A stretch of DNA of 64,000 bases from JABDIP01 sp965250245 (GCA_965250245.1 OZ252296.1:3286001-3350000), one strand, 5' to 3'. Positions 17,725 to 27,424 are shown, numbered from the stretch's first letter. The notes: a model not told the origin generated them from the letters alone. Program-made: numbers and translations.

Positions 17725-19138
17725 TCAGCCGATGGCGGCCAGGATGTCCGGCGGGAGCTCGTCCAGGCCTTCGGCGACGACCCGGTTGCGGCCGCGCTTC
17801 TTGGCGTCGTACAGGCAGTCGTCGGCGCGCTTGATCAGGCTCTCGGCCGGCTCCTTGGCGTCCTCGGTGGCGGCGACGCCCAGGCTGATGGTGACGCTGA
17901 TGCGGCCCTTCTTGTGGGAGACCTTGAAGGGCTTCTCGGCGATGGTCTGCCGCAGGCGCTCGGCCACCATCGCCGCCGCCTCGACCGAGGCGTCCGGCAT
18001 GATGATGACGAACTCCTCACCGCCGAACCGCGCGATCATGTCGAAGTTGCGCAGGTTGCGGCTGACCCGGTTGGCCAGCTCCTTCAGCACCTCGTCGCCC
18101 ACCTGGTGGCCGTAATTGTCGTTGGTGTGCTTGAAGAAATCGATGTCGAAGTAGATCGCCGCCACCGGCTTGTGGGTCTCGGCGATGCGGCCGATGATCC
18201 GCGACAGGTGGGCGTTCAGGTAGCGCCGGTTGAACAGCCCGGTCAGGCTGTCGGTCAGCGCCATCGACAGGCTGTCCTCGTAGTTCTGGCGCAGCCGGTC
18301 CTGGTAGCGCTTGCGGCGCACCTGGGTGCGGCACCCGGGCAAGCAGCTCGTTGCGGTCCAGCGGTCGCACCAGATAGTCGTTGGCGCCCAGCTCCAGCCC
18401 CTTGGCGATGCGCGGCAGGTCGCCGTCGCTGGCCATCAGCAGGATCGGAAGCTGGCGGGTCGCCTCATGGCTGCGCAGTTGCGAGCAGAGCCGGAGCGAA
18501 TCCTCCTCCAGCATCGACATGCTGACGATGACCAGCTCGTAATCGCCCTTCAGGGCCGCATCCAGCGCCTTCTTGCCGGTGTCCACCGAGTCGAGCTGGG
18601 TGCATAGCGGGGTCAGCGTGTCGACGATCTTCTCGATCTCGATCTCGCAATCGTCGACCACCATGATGCGCGCCTCGTCGGCCGATTCCGCCTGCTCCGA
18701 GGCGGCCTTGGCCAGCACGCCGAGCTCGCCGGAGGTGGTCTCGCGCTGGCGCCACTCATCCATCATCATCTTCAGCCGCACCAGCGAGCGCACGCGCGAG
18801 AACAGCGCGATGTCGTTGACCGGCTTGGTGAGGAAATCGTCGGCGCCGGCCTCAAGCCCGCGCACCCGGTCGGCGGTGTCGCTCAGCGCGGTGACCATGA
18901 CCACCGGGATGTGCATGGTCTTCTTGTTGTCCTTCAGGCGCTTGCACACCTCGAACCCGTCCATGCCGGGCATCATGACGTCGAGAAGGATGATGTCGGG
19001 CGCCTCGCTCTCGGCGCATTCCAGCGCCTGCGGGCCGTTGGAGGCGGTGATGACGTCGAAGTACTCGTGCGTCAGCTTCGCTTCCAGAAGCTTGACGTTC
19101 GGCAGTACGTCGTCGACGACCAGGACCCGTGCGGACAT
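17725..19138 (-). pseudogene. pleD: PleD-type diguanylate cyclase response regulator, interrupted by a +1 frameshift
   Basis: The N-terminal frame (from ATG at 19138) gives a receiver with phospho-acceptor Asp in IILLDVMMPG. A second, degenerate receiver follows, where the Asp is Ser (ELVIVSMSMLEE). The C-terminal GGDEF domain, in another frame, has RFGGEEFVII with the RxxD inhibitory site RNFD ahead of it. The frames meet at about 18330. There the + strand reads GTGCGGCAC where continuity of the protein (LLARVRTQVRRKRY) needs GTGCGCAC, so one extra G at 18330/18331 breaks the gene. Without it the product is about 470 residues, the normal PleD length. All motifs on both sides are intact, so this is either a very recent mutation or a sequencing error. 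divK lies 10 bases upstream. Confidence 0.9.
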
Positions 19139-19148
19139 TGCTTTCGAT

Positions 19149-19514
19149 CTAGCTCAGATACCGCTTCACCGTATCGAGGAACTTCGCGATCGAGATCGGC
19201 TTCGCGATGTAATCCTCGCACCCACCTTCACGGATCTTTTCTTCGTCCCCTTTCATCGCGAACGCAGTGACCGCGATCACGGGGATGCGTCTGAGATCAT
19301 CGTCCTCTTTGATCCACTTTGTCACCTCCAACCCGGAAACCTCCGGCAGTTGGATGTCCATCAGGATCAGATCGGGCTTCTCCTGCCGGGCGATCTTGAG
19401 CGCTTCCATCCCGTCCCGCGTCTGCAGCGTGGCGTAACCATGCGCCTCCAGCAGATCGTGGAACAGCTTCATGTTGAGCTCGTTGTCCTCGACGATCAGG
19501 ACGGTCTTCGCCAT
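19149..19514 (-). CDS. divK: Single-domain response regulator DivK
   Basis: A 121-residue lone receiver. VLIVEDNELNMKLFHDLLEA is the canonical DivK N-terminus, Asp53 in LILMDIQLPEVSG is the phospho-acceptor, and Thr/Lys positions are in VIAVTAFAMKGDEEKI and YIAKPIS. In Caulobacter DivK controls the DivJ/PleC/DivL-CckA pathway and so CtrA. I start at the ATG at 19514 because AAGGAA lies 6 bases upstream; the longer frame to 19589 adds a low-complexity leader. It is co-directional with and 10 bases from pleD, the conserved divK-pleD operon. Confidence 0.96.
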   Translation of the reverse strand: MAKTVLIVEDNELNMKLFHDLLEAHGYATLQTRDGMEALKIARQEKPDLILMDIQLPEVSGLEVTKWIKEDDDLRRIPVIAVTAFAMKGDEEKIREGGCEDYIAKPISIAKFLDTVKRYLS

Positions 19515-19722
19515 CGCCTGTTCCTTATCGGCCGCGGCTGCGGAACTGATGGATGGAGACATTGCGGTCGACCCCCCTTCGCTGAGCATCGCCGCCCCCC
19601 AGCGCGCCTGAGGAGCCTACTGGCGACCAACACACTGGCCGGTTTATCAATATTTGGTTAACAATTTGTCACCACCGGCCCGGCCGCTGGCGGTTCCCCG
19701 CAGCTTGCAACGAGGCCCTCAC

Positions 19723-21000
19723 ATGCCGGCCACGGGGCTTTGCCGGGATTGTGCGACAGTCTGGAGAGACCCTCCGGCCGGCGGCCGCTGCATGGTCTGC
19801 AGGTCGCCGCGACAGATCGAACATCCGGAACTCCATTCACTGGCGATCGCCCATCTGGATTGCGACGCGTTCTACGCGACGGTGGAGAAACGCGACCGTC
19901 CGGAACTGGCGGACAAGCCGGTGATCATTGGTGGCGGCAGGCGCGGGGTGGTGTCAGCCGCGTGCTATGTAGCCCGCATGTATGGTGTGCGCTCCGCGAT
20001 GCCGATGTTCAAGGCGCTGGCGGCGTGTCCGGATGCAACGGTCATCCGCCCGGACATGAAGAAATACACCGAAATCGGCCGACAGGTGAGGGAATTGATG
20101 CAGTCGGCCACACCTTTGGTCGAGCCGATCTCCATCGACGAGGCTTTCCTCGATCTTTCGGGCACCGAGGCGCTGCACGGCGGCAGCCCGGCGGTCACCT
20201 GCGCCAGGCTGGTGCGGCGCATCGAGACGGAAATCGGCATCACCGTCTCCATCGGGCTCAGCTACAACAAGTTCCTCGCCAAGCTCGCCTCCGACCTCGA
20301 CAAGCCGCGCGGCTTCGCGGTGATCGGCCGGGCCGAGGCGATGGATTTCCTCGCCGAGCGGCCGGTCAACCTGATCTGGGGAGTCGGCAAGGCGCTGCAC
20401 GCCAAGCTGGTCGGCGACGGCATCCGCACCATCGGGCAATTGCGCGAGAGCGACGAGGCGTCGCTGATGGCGCGCTACGGCGTCATCGGCCGAAGGCTGT
20501 GGCGCTTCGCCCATGGTGATGACAGCCGCGGCGTGGATCCGGGCAGCGCCATGAAGAGCATCTCGTCGGAGACCACCTTCGATGAGGACATCGCCGATCT
20601 CGACGTGTTGAAGCGCCGGCTCTGGCCGCTCTGCGAGACCGTGTCCCGGCGCATGAAGGCGAAGGGCATCGCCGCCCGCACGGTGGTCCTGAAGCTGAAG
20701 ACCGACCGGTTCCGCATCCTGACCCGCAGCCACAAGCTGCCCGCACCGACCCAGCTCGCCGACACCCTCTACCAGACCGCCCTGCCCCAGCTGGCCGGCG
20801 AGGCCGACGGAACGCGCTTCCGGCTGATCGGCATCGGCGGATCGGACCTGGAATCGGAAGACCTCGCGGACCCGCCCGACCTGCTGGACCCGGACCGGGG
20901 CCGCCGGCGCAAGGTGGAAGCGGCGATCGACTCCGTGCGCGCCAAGCTCGGCGATACGGCCATCGCCAAGGGCCGCGGATTCTCCGCGAAGAACGACTAG
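19723..21000 (+). CDS. dinB: DNA polymerase IV with N-terminal CxxC pair
   Basis: A 425-residue Y-family translesion polymerase. The catalytic parts are HLDCDAFYATVEKRD (first metal Asp), KPVIIGGGRRGVVSAACYVAR, and SIDEAFLDLS (Asp-Glu pair). The little-finger domain is complete at the C-terminus. Before the polymerase core are about 40 residues with LCRDC and RCMVC, a probable zinc ribbon that is found in many alphaproteobacterial DinB proteins. I start at the ATG at 19723 (MPATGLCRDC); an upstream in-frame start at 19654 adds only unconserved residues. The gene is divergent from divK. LexA control could not be shown. Confidence 0.94.
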   Translation: MPATGLCRDCATVWRDPPAGGRCMVCRSPRQIEHPELHSLAIAHLDCDAFYATVEKRDRPELADKPVIIGGGRRGVVSAACYVARMYGVRSAMPMFKALAACPDATVIRPDMKKYTEIGRQVRELMQSATPLVEPISIDEAFLDLSGTEALHGGSPAVTCARLVRRIETEIGITVSIGLSYNKFLAKLASDLDKPRGFAVIGRAEAMDFLAERPVNLIWGVGKALHAKLVGDGIRTIGQLRESDEASLMARYGVIGRRLWRFAHGDDSRGVDPGSAMKSISSETTFDEDIADLDVLKRRLWPLCETVSRRMKAKGIAARTVVLKLKTDRFRILTRSHKLPAPTQLADTLYQTALPQLAGEADGTRFRLIGIGGSDLESEDLADPPDLLDPDRGRRRKVEAAIDSVRAKLGDTAIAKGRGFSAKND

Positions 21001-21055
21001 GCGCCTTCGTATTCCGCACGCCATGGCCGTCGGATCACCGATGGCGAGGTCAGGA

Positions 21056-21188
21056 TTCCCCCTCACCCTCCCTCTTCGCGGGTCCCTCCCTCTCCCCAAG
21101 GAGAGGGTCTATTCGCGACGGCCTGTCGTCCCCTCTCCTTGGGGAGAGGGAGGGACCCGCGGCGAAGCCGTGGGAGGGTGAGGGGGAA
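21056..21188. repeat. Palindromic intergenic element, family B, copy 2
   Basis: It has the same plan as 5377-5514: outer TTCCCCCTCACCCTCCC, inner GGTCCCTCCCTCTCCCCAAGG, a central TATTCGCGACGG, and complementary right arms. The two copies differ at scattered positions that tend to keep pairing, such as CCCCCAGGA versus CCCCAAGGA matched on the other arm. It lies between dinB and the convergent eipB gene. Confidence 0.9.
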
Positions 21189-21220
21189 GCGCCGTCGTTT
21201 GGGTCTAGTGCGATGGCGGA

Positions 21221-22015
21221 TCAGCAGTCCGGCGCTTCGACCGCTTCGAGCTCGAGCAGGGTGGCCCGGACGACGAAGTCGCCATAGTCGATCAGCATGC
21301 CGTCGACGATGCCGTTGTCGTACAGGGTGACCGACATCTCATAGGTCGGCTCGGAGGTCGGCTCGGCCAGCGAGAAGAACGCCAGCTGGACCGGCCAGGA
21401 CGGGCGTTCCAGCAAATCGTTGCTGGCGTCGGCGGCCGGCTGCTGGTCGCCGATGACGGCGCTGATCTCGTTCAGGCCGTCGATCTCCGTCCCGTCGAAC
21501 AGCATGGCGATGAAGAAGCGCCGGCCGGCCTCGGCCTCGTCCAGCAGGCGCAGCGTGTGGGCGGTCGGGAACAGGGTGCCGCTGGGCAGCCGCTCCTCGC
21601 GGTTCTCCGGCATGCGGAACTCGACGGTGCCGGGACCCTCGCCGCTGAAGCGGGCGATGCCGCGCACCTCCTCGTCGGCCATGTTGCCGGTGACGTTGCG
21701 GACGCTGAAATTGAAGTCGCGGCCGTCCTTCGATTCCCAGGTGGCGTAGGTCATGCGCTGCTCGACCTGGCCGCCCTCGGCGAAGACGTAGTTGGTGCGA
21801 TACCGCTGCTCGACGGTCCAGCCGTCGCAGCTGTCCTCCCAGACGAACAGCATCTGCCCGCCGACATCGCTGACCTGCGAGCCCATCCGGGCCGACGCCA
21901 GGTCGAGCTCATAGATCGCCCTGTGCGGCGCGATCTCCCAGGCGGCTGCCGGGGTCGCGGTGAGCAGCCCTGCGACCAGCGCGGTCGCGGTGCATCGTGC
22001 GGCGAATACGGTCAA
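21221..22015 (-). CDS. eipB: EipB-like periplasmic cell-envelope integrity protein (DUF1849)
   Basis: A 264-residue exported protein. A signal peptide (TATALVAGLLTATPAAAW) precedes the mature start near WEIAPHRAIYELDLA, the DUF1849 signature. Cys63 in DSCDGW and the C-terminal Cys264 match the pair that forms a disulfide in Brucella EipB, a beta-spiral protein needed for envelope integrity. The start is chosen as TTG at 22015 because GGAGG lies 5 bases upstream. An in-frame TTG at 22051 lacks such a site. The gene is convergent with dinB across a palindrome. Function is by family; nothing local adds to it. Confidence 0.9.
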   Translation of the reverse strand: MTVFAARCTATALVAGLLTATPAAAWEIAPHRAIYELDLASARMGSQVSDVGGQMLFVWEDSCDGWTVEQRYRTNYVFAEGGQVEQRMTYATWESKDGRDFNFSVRNVTGNMADEEVRGIARFSGEGPGTVEFRMPENREERLPSGTLFPTAHTLRLLDEAEAGRRFFIAMLFDGTEIDGLNEISAVIGDQQPAADASNDLLERPSWPVQLAFFSLAEPTSEPTYEMSVTLYDNGIVDGMLIDYGDFVVRATLLELEAVEAPDC

Positions 22016-22310
22016 ACAAGCCTCCAACTGAGCCCAGTTCAGACTGGCCAATGATTATTGAAACATAGTGAAGCAGCCTCACACACAAAGCCCGGATTGC
22101 GGTTTTTGTGAGAAAGCCGGGCGCGGCAAAGCTTGCCGCCGTCCATGCCCGCCGGGCAAGGATTTCCACATCACCCTTGCCAGGACCGATGAAGAAACCT
22201 GATCTTTCTATTCAATTTCAGTTGGTTACACGCGACTCCTTCTGGCATGGGGAATGCAGTGTCCATGGCCGACGTTGTTCCTGATCACGTCTTGGGAGTC
22301 CCGACAGACC

Positions 22311-22997
22311 ATGGCATCGCCGCTGCGCCATTACTCAGAGTCCGTCCCGCTCGCCAGCGAAGCGGGATCGTTGAACACCGCCCTCCTCAACCTCACCGGA
22401 GCGCTGCAGGACGGCTCCGGCCCGGCCGCGTCGTTCCTGGTGCGCCACGCGCTGGAGCTGGTTCGGGAAGCGGAATCGGTGATGACCGAACAGCGCCGGC
22501 GGATCGCCCAGCTTGAGCGGCTGAGCGCCACCGACGACCTGACCGGAGTGGAGAACCGCCGCGGCTTCCTCGACCATCTCCGCCGTCACCTGGCGGCGGC
22601 GCGCCGCCATGGCGAAACCGGCGTGCTGGCGATTTGCGATCTGGACGGCTTCAAGCCGGTCAACGACCGTCATGGGCATCCGGCCGGCGACGCGGTGCTG
22701 CGCGGCTTCGCGACGCTGATGCGCCGGCATGTCCGCGAGACCGACGTGGTCGGCCGGCTGGGCGGCGACGAATTCGCCATCCTGCTGACCCGCTGCGACA
22801 TCGATGGCGGGCTGGCGAAGATCCAGGCGCTGCAGGCCATCGCCGATGCCGAGGCGCTCGACTGGCAGGGTGACCGGTTGGGCATGCGGACCAGCTTCGG
22901 GGCGGCCCCTTACCGTGCCGGTACCCAGACCGATGCGCTCATCGCCGAGGCCGACGCGGCGCTCTATAAGGACAAGGCGGCCCGTAGGGACCGCTGA
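22311..22997 (+). CDS. GGDEF-domain diguanylate cyclase
   Basis: A 228-residue soluble protein. An N-terminal helical region (about 1-70, ending in a coiled-coil-like RRRIAQLERLS) leads into a GGDEF domain that starts at DDLTGVENRRGFLDHL. The active-site loop RLGGDEFAIL has Gly151 and an inhibitory RxxD site (RETD, Arg142) in the right place, so it is probably an active, product-inhibited c-di-GMP synthase. No membrane span or sensor domain is visible. The ATG at 22311 was chosen over an in-frame upstream start at 22254. It ends 9 bases from the convergent aspS stop, leaving no room for a separate terminator. The 295 bases upstream hold both its promoter and that of eipB. Confidence 0.92.
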   Translation: MASPLRHYSESVPLASEAGSLNTALLNLTGALQDGSGPAASFLVRHALELVREAESVMTEQRRRIAQLERLSATDDLTGVENRRGFLDHLRRHLAAARRHGETGVLAICDLDGFKPVNDRHGHPAGDAVLRGFATLMRRHVRETDVVGRLGGDEFAILLTRCDIDGGLAKIQALQAIADAEALDWQGDRLGMRTSFGAAPYRAGTQTDALIAEADAALYKDKAARRDR

Positions 22998-23006
22998 CCC
23001 CGGCCG

Positions 23007-24806
23007 CTACTTCTTAACCGGCGGCAGGTCCGGTTTGATGTGCAGTTCCTTCATGCGGGCGCGCTCGACCTCGGCCGGCGCCTGCATCATCAGATCCTCG
23101 GCCCGCTGGTTCATCGGGAAGGCGATGACCTCGCGCAGATTGGCCTCATCCGCCAGCAGCATCACGATACGGTCGATGCCGGGCGCGGAGCCGCCATGGG
23201 GCGGGGCGCCGAACTTCAACGCCGACAGCATGCCGCCGAAGCGGGCTTCCAGCGTCTCGGCGTCATAGCCGGCGATGCCGAAGGCCTTGTACATGATCTC
23301 CGGCAGATGGTTCCGGATGGCGCCGGAGGACAGCTCCACGCCGTTGCAGACGATGTCGTACTGGTAGGCCTTGACCTCCAGCGGGTCCTTCGTCTCCAGC
23401 GCCTCCAGCCCGCCCTGGGGCATGGAGAACGGGTTGTGGCTGAAATCGAGCTTTCCGGTCTCCTCGTCGAGCTCGAACATCGGGAAATCGACGATCCAGC
23501 AGAACGCGAAGCGATCGCGGTCGATGACGTCCATGTCCTCGGCGATCCGGGTGCGGGCCATGCCCGCCATCTTCTCCGCCGCCGGCTTCATGTCGCAGAC
23601 GAAGAACACCGCGTCGCCATCCTCAAGCCCGGCCGTTTCCTTAAGGGCCTGCTGCGCCGCCTCGGGGATGAACTTGGCGATCGGCCCCTTGCCCTCGCCA
23701 TCGGCGAACAGGACGTAGCCGAGGCCGGGCGCTCCCTCCCCCTGCGCCCAGGCGTTCAGCTTGTCAAAGAAACTGCGCGGCTTGTCGGCGACCTTGGGCG
23801 CGCGGATCGCGCGCACCACGCCGCCCTTGGCGATGGTGCCCTTGAAGGCGCGGAATTCGACGTCGTCGCGGGCGAAGACCTCGGTCACGTCGCAGATGAC
23901 CAGCGGGTTGCGCAGATCCGGCTTGTCGGAGCCGTAGAGCAGCATCGCCTCGTCATAGGGGATGCGCGGGAAGGGCGGCGGGCTGACCGGCTTCGCGGTC
24001 CCGGTGAAGTCGGCGAACTCCTCGAACACGCCGTGCAGGACCGGCTCGATCGCCGCGAAAACATCCTCTTGCGTCACGAAGCTCATCTCGAAGTCGAGCT
24101 GGTAGAACTCGCCCGGCGAGCGGTCGGCGCGGCTGTCCTCGTCGCGGAAGCAGGGCGCGATCTGGAAATAGCGGTCGAAGCCGGCGACCATCAGCAACTG
24201 CTTGAACTGCTGAGGCGCCTGCGGCAGGGCGTAGAACTTGCCCGGGTGCAGACGGCTGGGCACCAGGAAGTCGCGCGCACCCTCCGGGCTGGTGGCGGTC
24301 AGGATCGGCGTCTGGAACTCGGTGAAGCCCTGCTCGATCATCCGCCGCCGGATCGAGGCGATGATGTTAGAGCGCAGGGCGATGTTGCGCTGCATCTTCT
24401 CGCGCCGGAGGTCGAGATAGCGGTAGCGCAGGCGGATCTCCTCGCCGTAATCGGAGTCGGAGTTGACCTGCAGCGGCAGCCCGTCGGCGGTGGACTGCAC
24501 CGCGATATCCTCGACCTTCACCTCGACATGGCCGGTCGGCAGCTTGTCGTTGATGGTCTCCTCGGTGCGCAGGGCCACCGGCCCGGTCACCGTCAGCACG
24601 GTCTCCAACCGGGCGCCCTCGGCGGCCGCGAAATGCGGGCTGGAGGAGTCGATGACGCATTGGGTCATGCCGAAATGGTCGCGCAGATCGACGAACAGCA
24701 GGTTCCCATGGTCGCGCTTGCGATGCACCCAGCCGGACAGCCGGACGGTCTGTCCGGCATCGGTCTCGCGCAGGGCGCCGCAGGTATGGGTGCGGTAGGG
24801 ATGCAT
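23007..24806 (-). CDS. aspS: Aspartate-tRNA ligase, probably non-discriminating (AspRS/AsxRS)
   Basis: A 599-residue class IIb synthetase. The OB-fold anticodon domain begins MHPYRTHTCGALRETDAG and contains SGWVHRKRDHGNLLFVDLRD. Motif 2 reads FRDEDSRADRSPGEFYQLDF, and motif 3 is APPHGGSAPGIDRIVMLL. The bacterial GAD insertion is present in the middle. The start at 24806 is favoured by AAGGA upstream; an in-frame ATG 21 bases earlier is weaker. Alphaproteobacteria usually lack AsnRS and make Asn-tRNA through a non-discriminating AspRS plus GatCAB; that is family knowledge, not shown here. The neighbour rnd, often adjacent in relatives, is 9.6 kb away. Confidence 0.97.
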   Translation of the reverse strand: MHPYRTHTCGALRETDAGQTVRLSGWVHRKRDHGNLLFVDLRDHFGMTQCVIDSSSPHFAAAEGARLETVLTVTGPVALRTEETINDKLPTGHVEVKVEDIAVQSTADGLPLQVNSDSDYGEEIRLRYRYLDLRREKMQRNIALRSNIIASIRRRMIEQGFTEFQTPILTATSPEGARDFLVPSRLHPGKFYALPQAPQQFKQLLMVAGFDRYFQIAPCFRDEDSRADRSPGEFYQLDFEMSFVTQEDVFAAIEPVLHGVFEEFADFTGTAKPVSPPPFPRIPYDEAMLLYGSDKPDLRNPLVICDVTEVFARDDVEFRAFKGTIAKGGVVRAIRAPKVADKPRSFFDKLNAWAQGEGAPGLGYVLFADGEGKGPIAKFIPEAAQQALKETAGLEDGDAVFFVCDMKPAAEKMAGMARTRIAEDMDVIDRDRFAFCWIVDFPMFELDEETGKLDFSHNPFSMPQGGLEALETKDPLEVKAYQYDIVCNGVELSSGAIRNHLPEIMYKAFGIAGYDAETLEARFGGMLSALKFGAPPHGGSAPGIDRIVMLLADEANLREVIAFPMNQRAEDLMMQAPAEVERARMKELHIKPDLPPVKK

Positions 24807-25076
24807 GTCTGACGGGTCCTTTGGCATGGCGCCGGTTCACTGTCGATTGCGGAGAAAGCGACCGCCCGCCGGCGATCGGCGCGCCAAAGCACACCGAAGC
24901 CGGTGCCTTGTCAAGCAGCCAGTCCCGCCGGGGCGCGAACCGCAAGCAGAGCGCGCCGGCGCCCCTCGCCTTGCCACCGTCGAGGTCTAGGTTAAAGTTG
25001 GCGGTAAGCACCGCGACCGGCGGCCCGGAACCGCGGCACGAATGGCCATGGCGGCACAGACAGGCGAGGATGATCA

Positions 25077-25448
25077 ATGTTGAGATGGATGACTCTTGCG
25101 GGCCTGACGGCGGTGCTGGCGACGATTGCCCTGGCAATGCCGGCGCATGCCCAGCTGAACCCGTTCCGGCGCTCCGATTTCGAGGTGAGCGACACCGACA
25201 TCCGCCTCGCCACGGCGGCGGCGGCGAAGCTGTATGAGGGCGAACGGGCCGAGCTGGGCGATTTCGAGGACTGGTCCAATCCGGAGACCGGCAACAAGGG
25301 CTCGGTCATGCTGGTGGGCATCTTCACCCATAACGACCTGCCATGCCGACGGCTGCAGCACGACATCGAGATCGCGACGTCCGGCACGCCGTTCCGCTAC
25401 GTCTTCGACCGCTGCAAGCTGCCCTCGGGCGAGTGGAAGCTGCTCTAG
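25077..25448 (+). CDS. Small exported protein, surface-antigen-like
   Basis: A 123-residue protein with a clear signal peptide (MTLAGLTAVLATIALAMPAHAQ, cut after AHA). The mature part is about 98 residues, with two cysteines in PCRRLQHDIE and DRCKLPSGEWKLL. The ending C-x-L-P-S-G-E-W-K resembles the C-terminal strand of 17-kDa/RT0821-type surface antigens, which end C-x-x-x-D-G-x-W, so a small periplasmic or outer-membrane protein of that type is possible. The ATG at 25077 follows AGGCGAGG. It is divergent from aspS and convergent with the histidine kinase. Function unknown. Confidence 0.75.
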   Translation: MLRWMTLAGLTAVLATIALAMPAHAQLNPFRRSDFEVSDTDIRLATAAAAKLYEGERAELGDFEDWSNPETGNKGSVMLVGIFTHNDLPCRRLQHDIEIATSGTPFRYVFDRCKLPSGEWKLL

Positions 25449-25492
25449 TTCCGGGAGACCACCGAGTGTCAGCGTAGGGCGCTGTCGACGAC

Positions 25493-27424
25493 CTACCGGC
25501 CGGCCATGCGGGAGACTGGCTGGGCGTCGGCTGGCGGCCGGCCCATTTCGGCCGCACGGGGTTCCGCCGCCGGCCGGCAATCCTCGAGAATGCGTTCCAG
25601 CACGCCGCGATCGATCGGCTTGCTCAGGCTTTCGGTGAACCCGAGCGCGAGATGCTTCTCGCGATCCCCCTTCATGGCCTCCGCGGTCACCGCCACGACG
25701 GGCGTATCGGCGGACGGCCCCGATAGCGCGCGAATGGCCTGCAGCGCCTCGACGCCGTTCATGATCGGCATGCGCACATCCATCAGCACCACGTCGAACG
25801 GCCGCTGCTCGACCGCGGCGACCGCTTCCTGGCCGTTGCCGGCGATTTCGGTGCGATGGCCAAAGCGGGTGAGGATGCGCACCAGCAGGTCCCGGTTCGA
25901 CTTGTTGTCTTCGGCGACCAGGATGTCCAGCGGCCGGACGGCGGCGGCGGAGCCGTTCGAATGCGGCCCCCCGATCAGGGCCGGGTTGGCGGCCTCGCCG
26001 TCCCCGTCCAGCAGGCTGCACAACAGGGCACTGGGCGCGAGCGGTTTCTGAAGATACCCGTCGAACAGCGGCGGCCCGCGCCGGGCAGCACCGGGCAAAG
26101 GCCCGTCCGCGGCAAGCAGCAGCCGGATGTCCGTCAGCCTGGCATCGTCGCGCAGGTCGCCGCCGAGCGCGATGGCGTCCCGGTCCGGCGGCCTGTGATC
26201 GATGACCACCGCATCATAGGGGCAGCCCTGCTCGGCGGCGTCGCGCAGGGTCGTGAGCGCCGCCAAACCGTCATCCGACGTTGCGACCGACGCGCCCCAG
26301 GCCCCGAGCTGCCGCACGACCGCCTGTCGGCCGATACGCGGACTGTCGAGGACGAGCACCCGCCGGCCGGCGAGCGCCGGTGCGGCGGCATCCGCGGCGT
26401 CCGCCGACTGATCCGCCAGGGGCACCGTGAACCAGAAGCGACTGCCCTGCCCCAGGGTGCTCTCCACGCCGATACGACCATCCATGATCTCGACCAGCCG
26501 CTTGCTGATCGCCAATCCAAGACCGGTGCCGCCGAAGCGGCGGGTCATGGACGGATCGGCCTGGGAGAACTTGTCGAAGATGTCGGAGCGATGCTCGTCG
26601 GCGATGCCGATGCCGGTATCGGCGACCTCGAACCGGGCGGTCGTCGTGCCGTCGCCCCGGCCCTCGCAGCTCAGCGTCACGGTGATCCCCCCGGTCGCGG
26701 TGAACTTGACCGCGTTGCCGACGAGGTTGAGGAGCACCTGCCGGACCTTGGTTCCATCGCCGGTCAGCGCCCCGGGGAGCGCCGGATCGACGAAGATCGC
26801 CACCTCGAGCCCTTTCTCGGCGGCCTCGGCGGCGAACAGCAGGGCGACGCTCTCGGTGATGCGGGCCACGTCGATGGCGGTGCTGTCCAGCGCGACCCGG
26901 CCGGTCTCCAGCCGCGACAGATCGAGGATGTCGTTGATGATCTCCAGCAGGGCCGAGCCGGATTCGTAGACCGTGTTGGCGAGCGCCCGCTGATCCTCGT
27001 CGAGCTCCGTCTCCAGCAACAGCTCGGTCACCGGGATGACGCCGTTCAGGGGCGTGCGGATCTCATGGCTCATGATCGCGAGGAACTCGGACTTCGCGGC
27101 ATTGGCGCGCTCCGCCGCGTCCTTGGCCACGGTCAGTGCCTCGGTGGTGGCGCGCAGTGAGTCGACCGTCTCGGCCAGTTGCCGTGACAGGCGCTGCGAT
27201 TCCCTCAATCGGCGATAGGAGAACCAGGCCAATGACACTGCCAGAGCCGGCACGGCGGCGATCCACTCGTCCAGGTCCCAGTGTTCGTAGTCGCGGGTCG
27301 CGGCGAACAGCCACTCGACGAATTCGAAGGCGCTCAGCACCAGGGCCACGAGGACGAAGACGAGCAGCGACACGGCCAGGTCCCAGTGGGCCGGACGGAT
27401 GTGCCGCAAGACGCGCTTCACCAT
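25493..27424 (-). CDS. Hybrid sensor histidine kinase with C-terminal receiver
   Basis: A 643-residue membrane kinase. Two hydrophobic segments (SLLVFVLVALVLSAFEF and AAVPALAVSLAWFSYRRL) flank a short acidic loop, so there is almost no periplasmic sensor. A coiled-coil linker leads to HisKA with His120 in IMSHEIRTPLNG. The ATPase domain has NLVGNAVKFT (N box), ADTGIGI (G1) and GGTGLGLAIS (G2). A degenerate receiver-like segment follows (RRVLVLDSPRIGRQ). A true receiver then has DILVAEDNKSNRDLL and Asp549 in VVLMDVRMP. The start at 27424 is preceded by GAGGAG. No cognate regulator is adjacent. A weak promoter, TTAGTA-N17-TATACA, can be read on this strand at 27658-27630. Confidence 0.94.
   Translation of the reverse strand: MVKRVLRHIRPAHWDLAVSLLVFVLVALVLSAFEFVEWLFAATRDYEHWDLDEWIAAVPALAVSLAWFSYRRLRESQRLSRQLAETVDSLRATTEALTVAKDAAERANAAKSEFLAIMSHEIRTPLNGVIPVTELLLETELDEDQRALANTVYESGSALLEIINDILDLSRLETGRVALDSTAIDVARITESVALLFAAEAAEKGLEVAIFVDPALPGALTGDGTKVRQVLLNLVGNAVKFTATGGITVTLSCEGRGDGTTTARFEVADTGIGIADEHRSDIFDKFSQADPSMTRRFGGTGLGLAISKRLVEIMDGRIGVESTLGQGSRFWFTVPLADQSADAADAAAPALAGRRVLVLDSPRIGRQAVVRQLGAWGASVATSDDGLAALTTLRDAAEQGCPYDAVVIDHRPPDRDAIALGGDLRDDARLTDIRLLLAADGPLPGAARRGPPLFDGYLQKPLAPSALLCSLLDGDGEAANPALIGGPHSNGSAAAVRPLDILVAEDNKSNRDLLVRILTRFGHRTEIAGNGQEAVAAVEQRPFDVVLMDVRMPIMNGVEALQAIRALSGPSADTPVVAVTAEAMKGDREKHLALGFTESLSKPIDRGVLERILEDCRPAAEPRAAEMGRPPADAQPVSRMAGR

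Noticed and set aside
19654..19722. Earlier start of dinB
   Set aside because: The added 23 residues are not conserved-looking and overlap the AT-rich promoter region shared with divK.
22016..22051. Upstream TTG start for eipB
   Set aside because: The TTG at 22015 has GGAGG 5 bases upstream, while 22051 has none; the shorter form also has a standard signal length.
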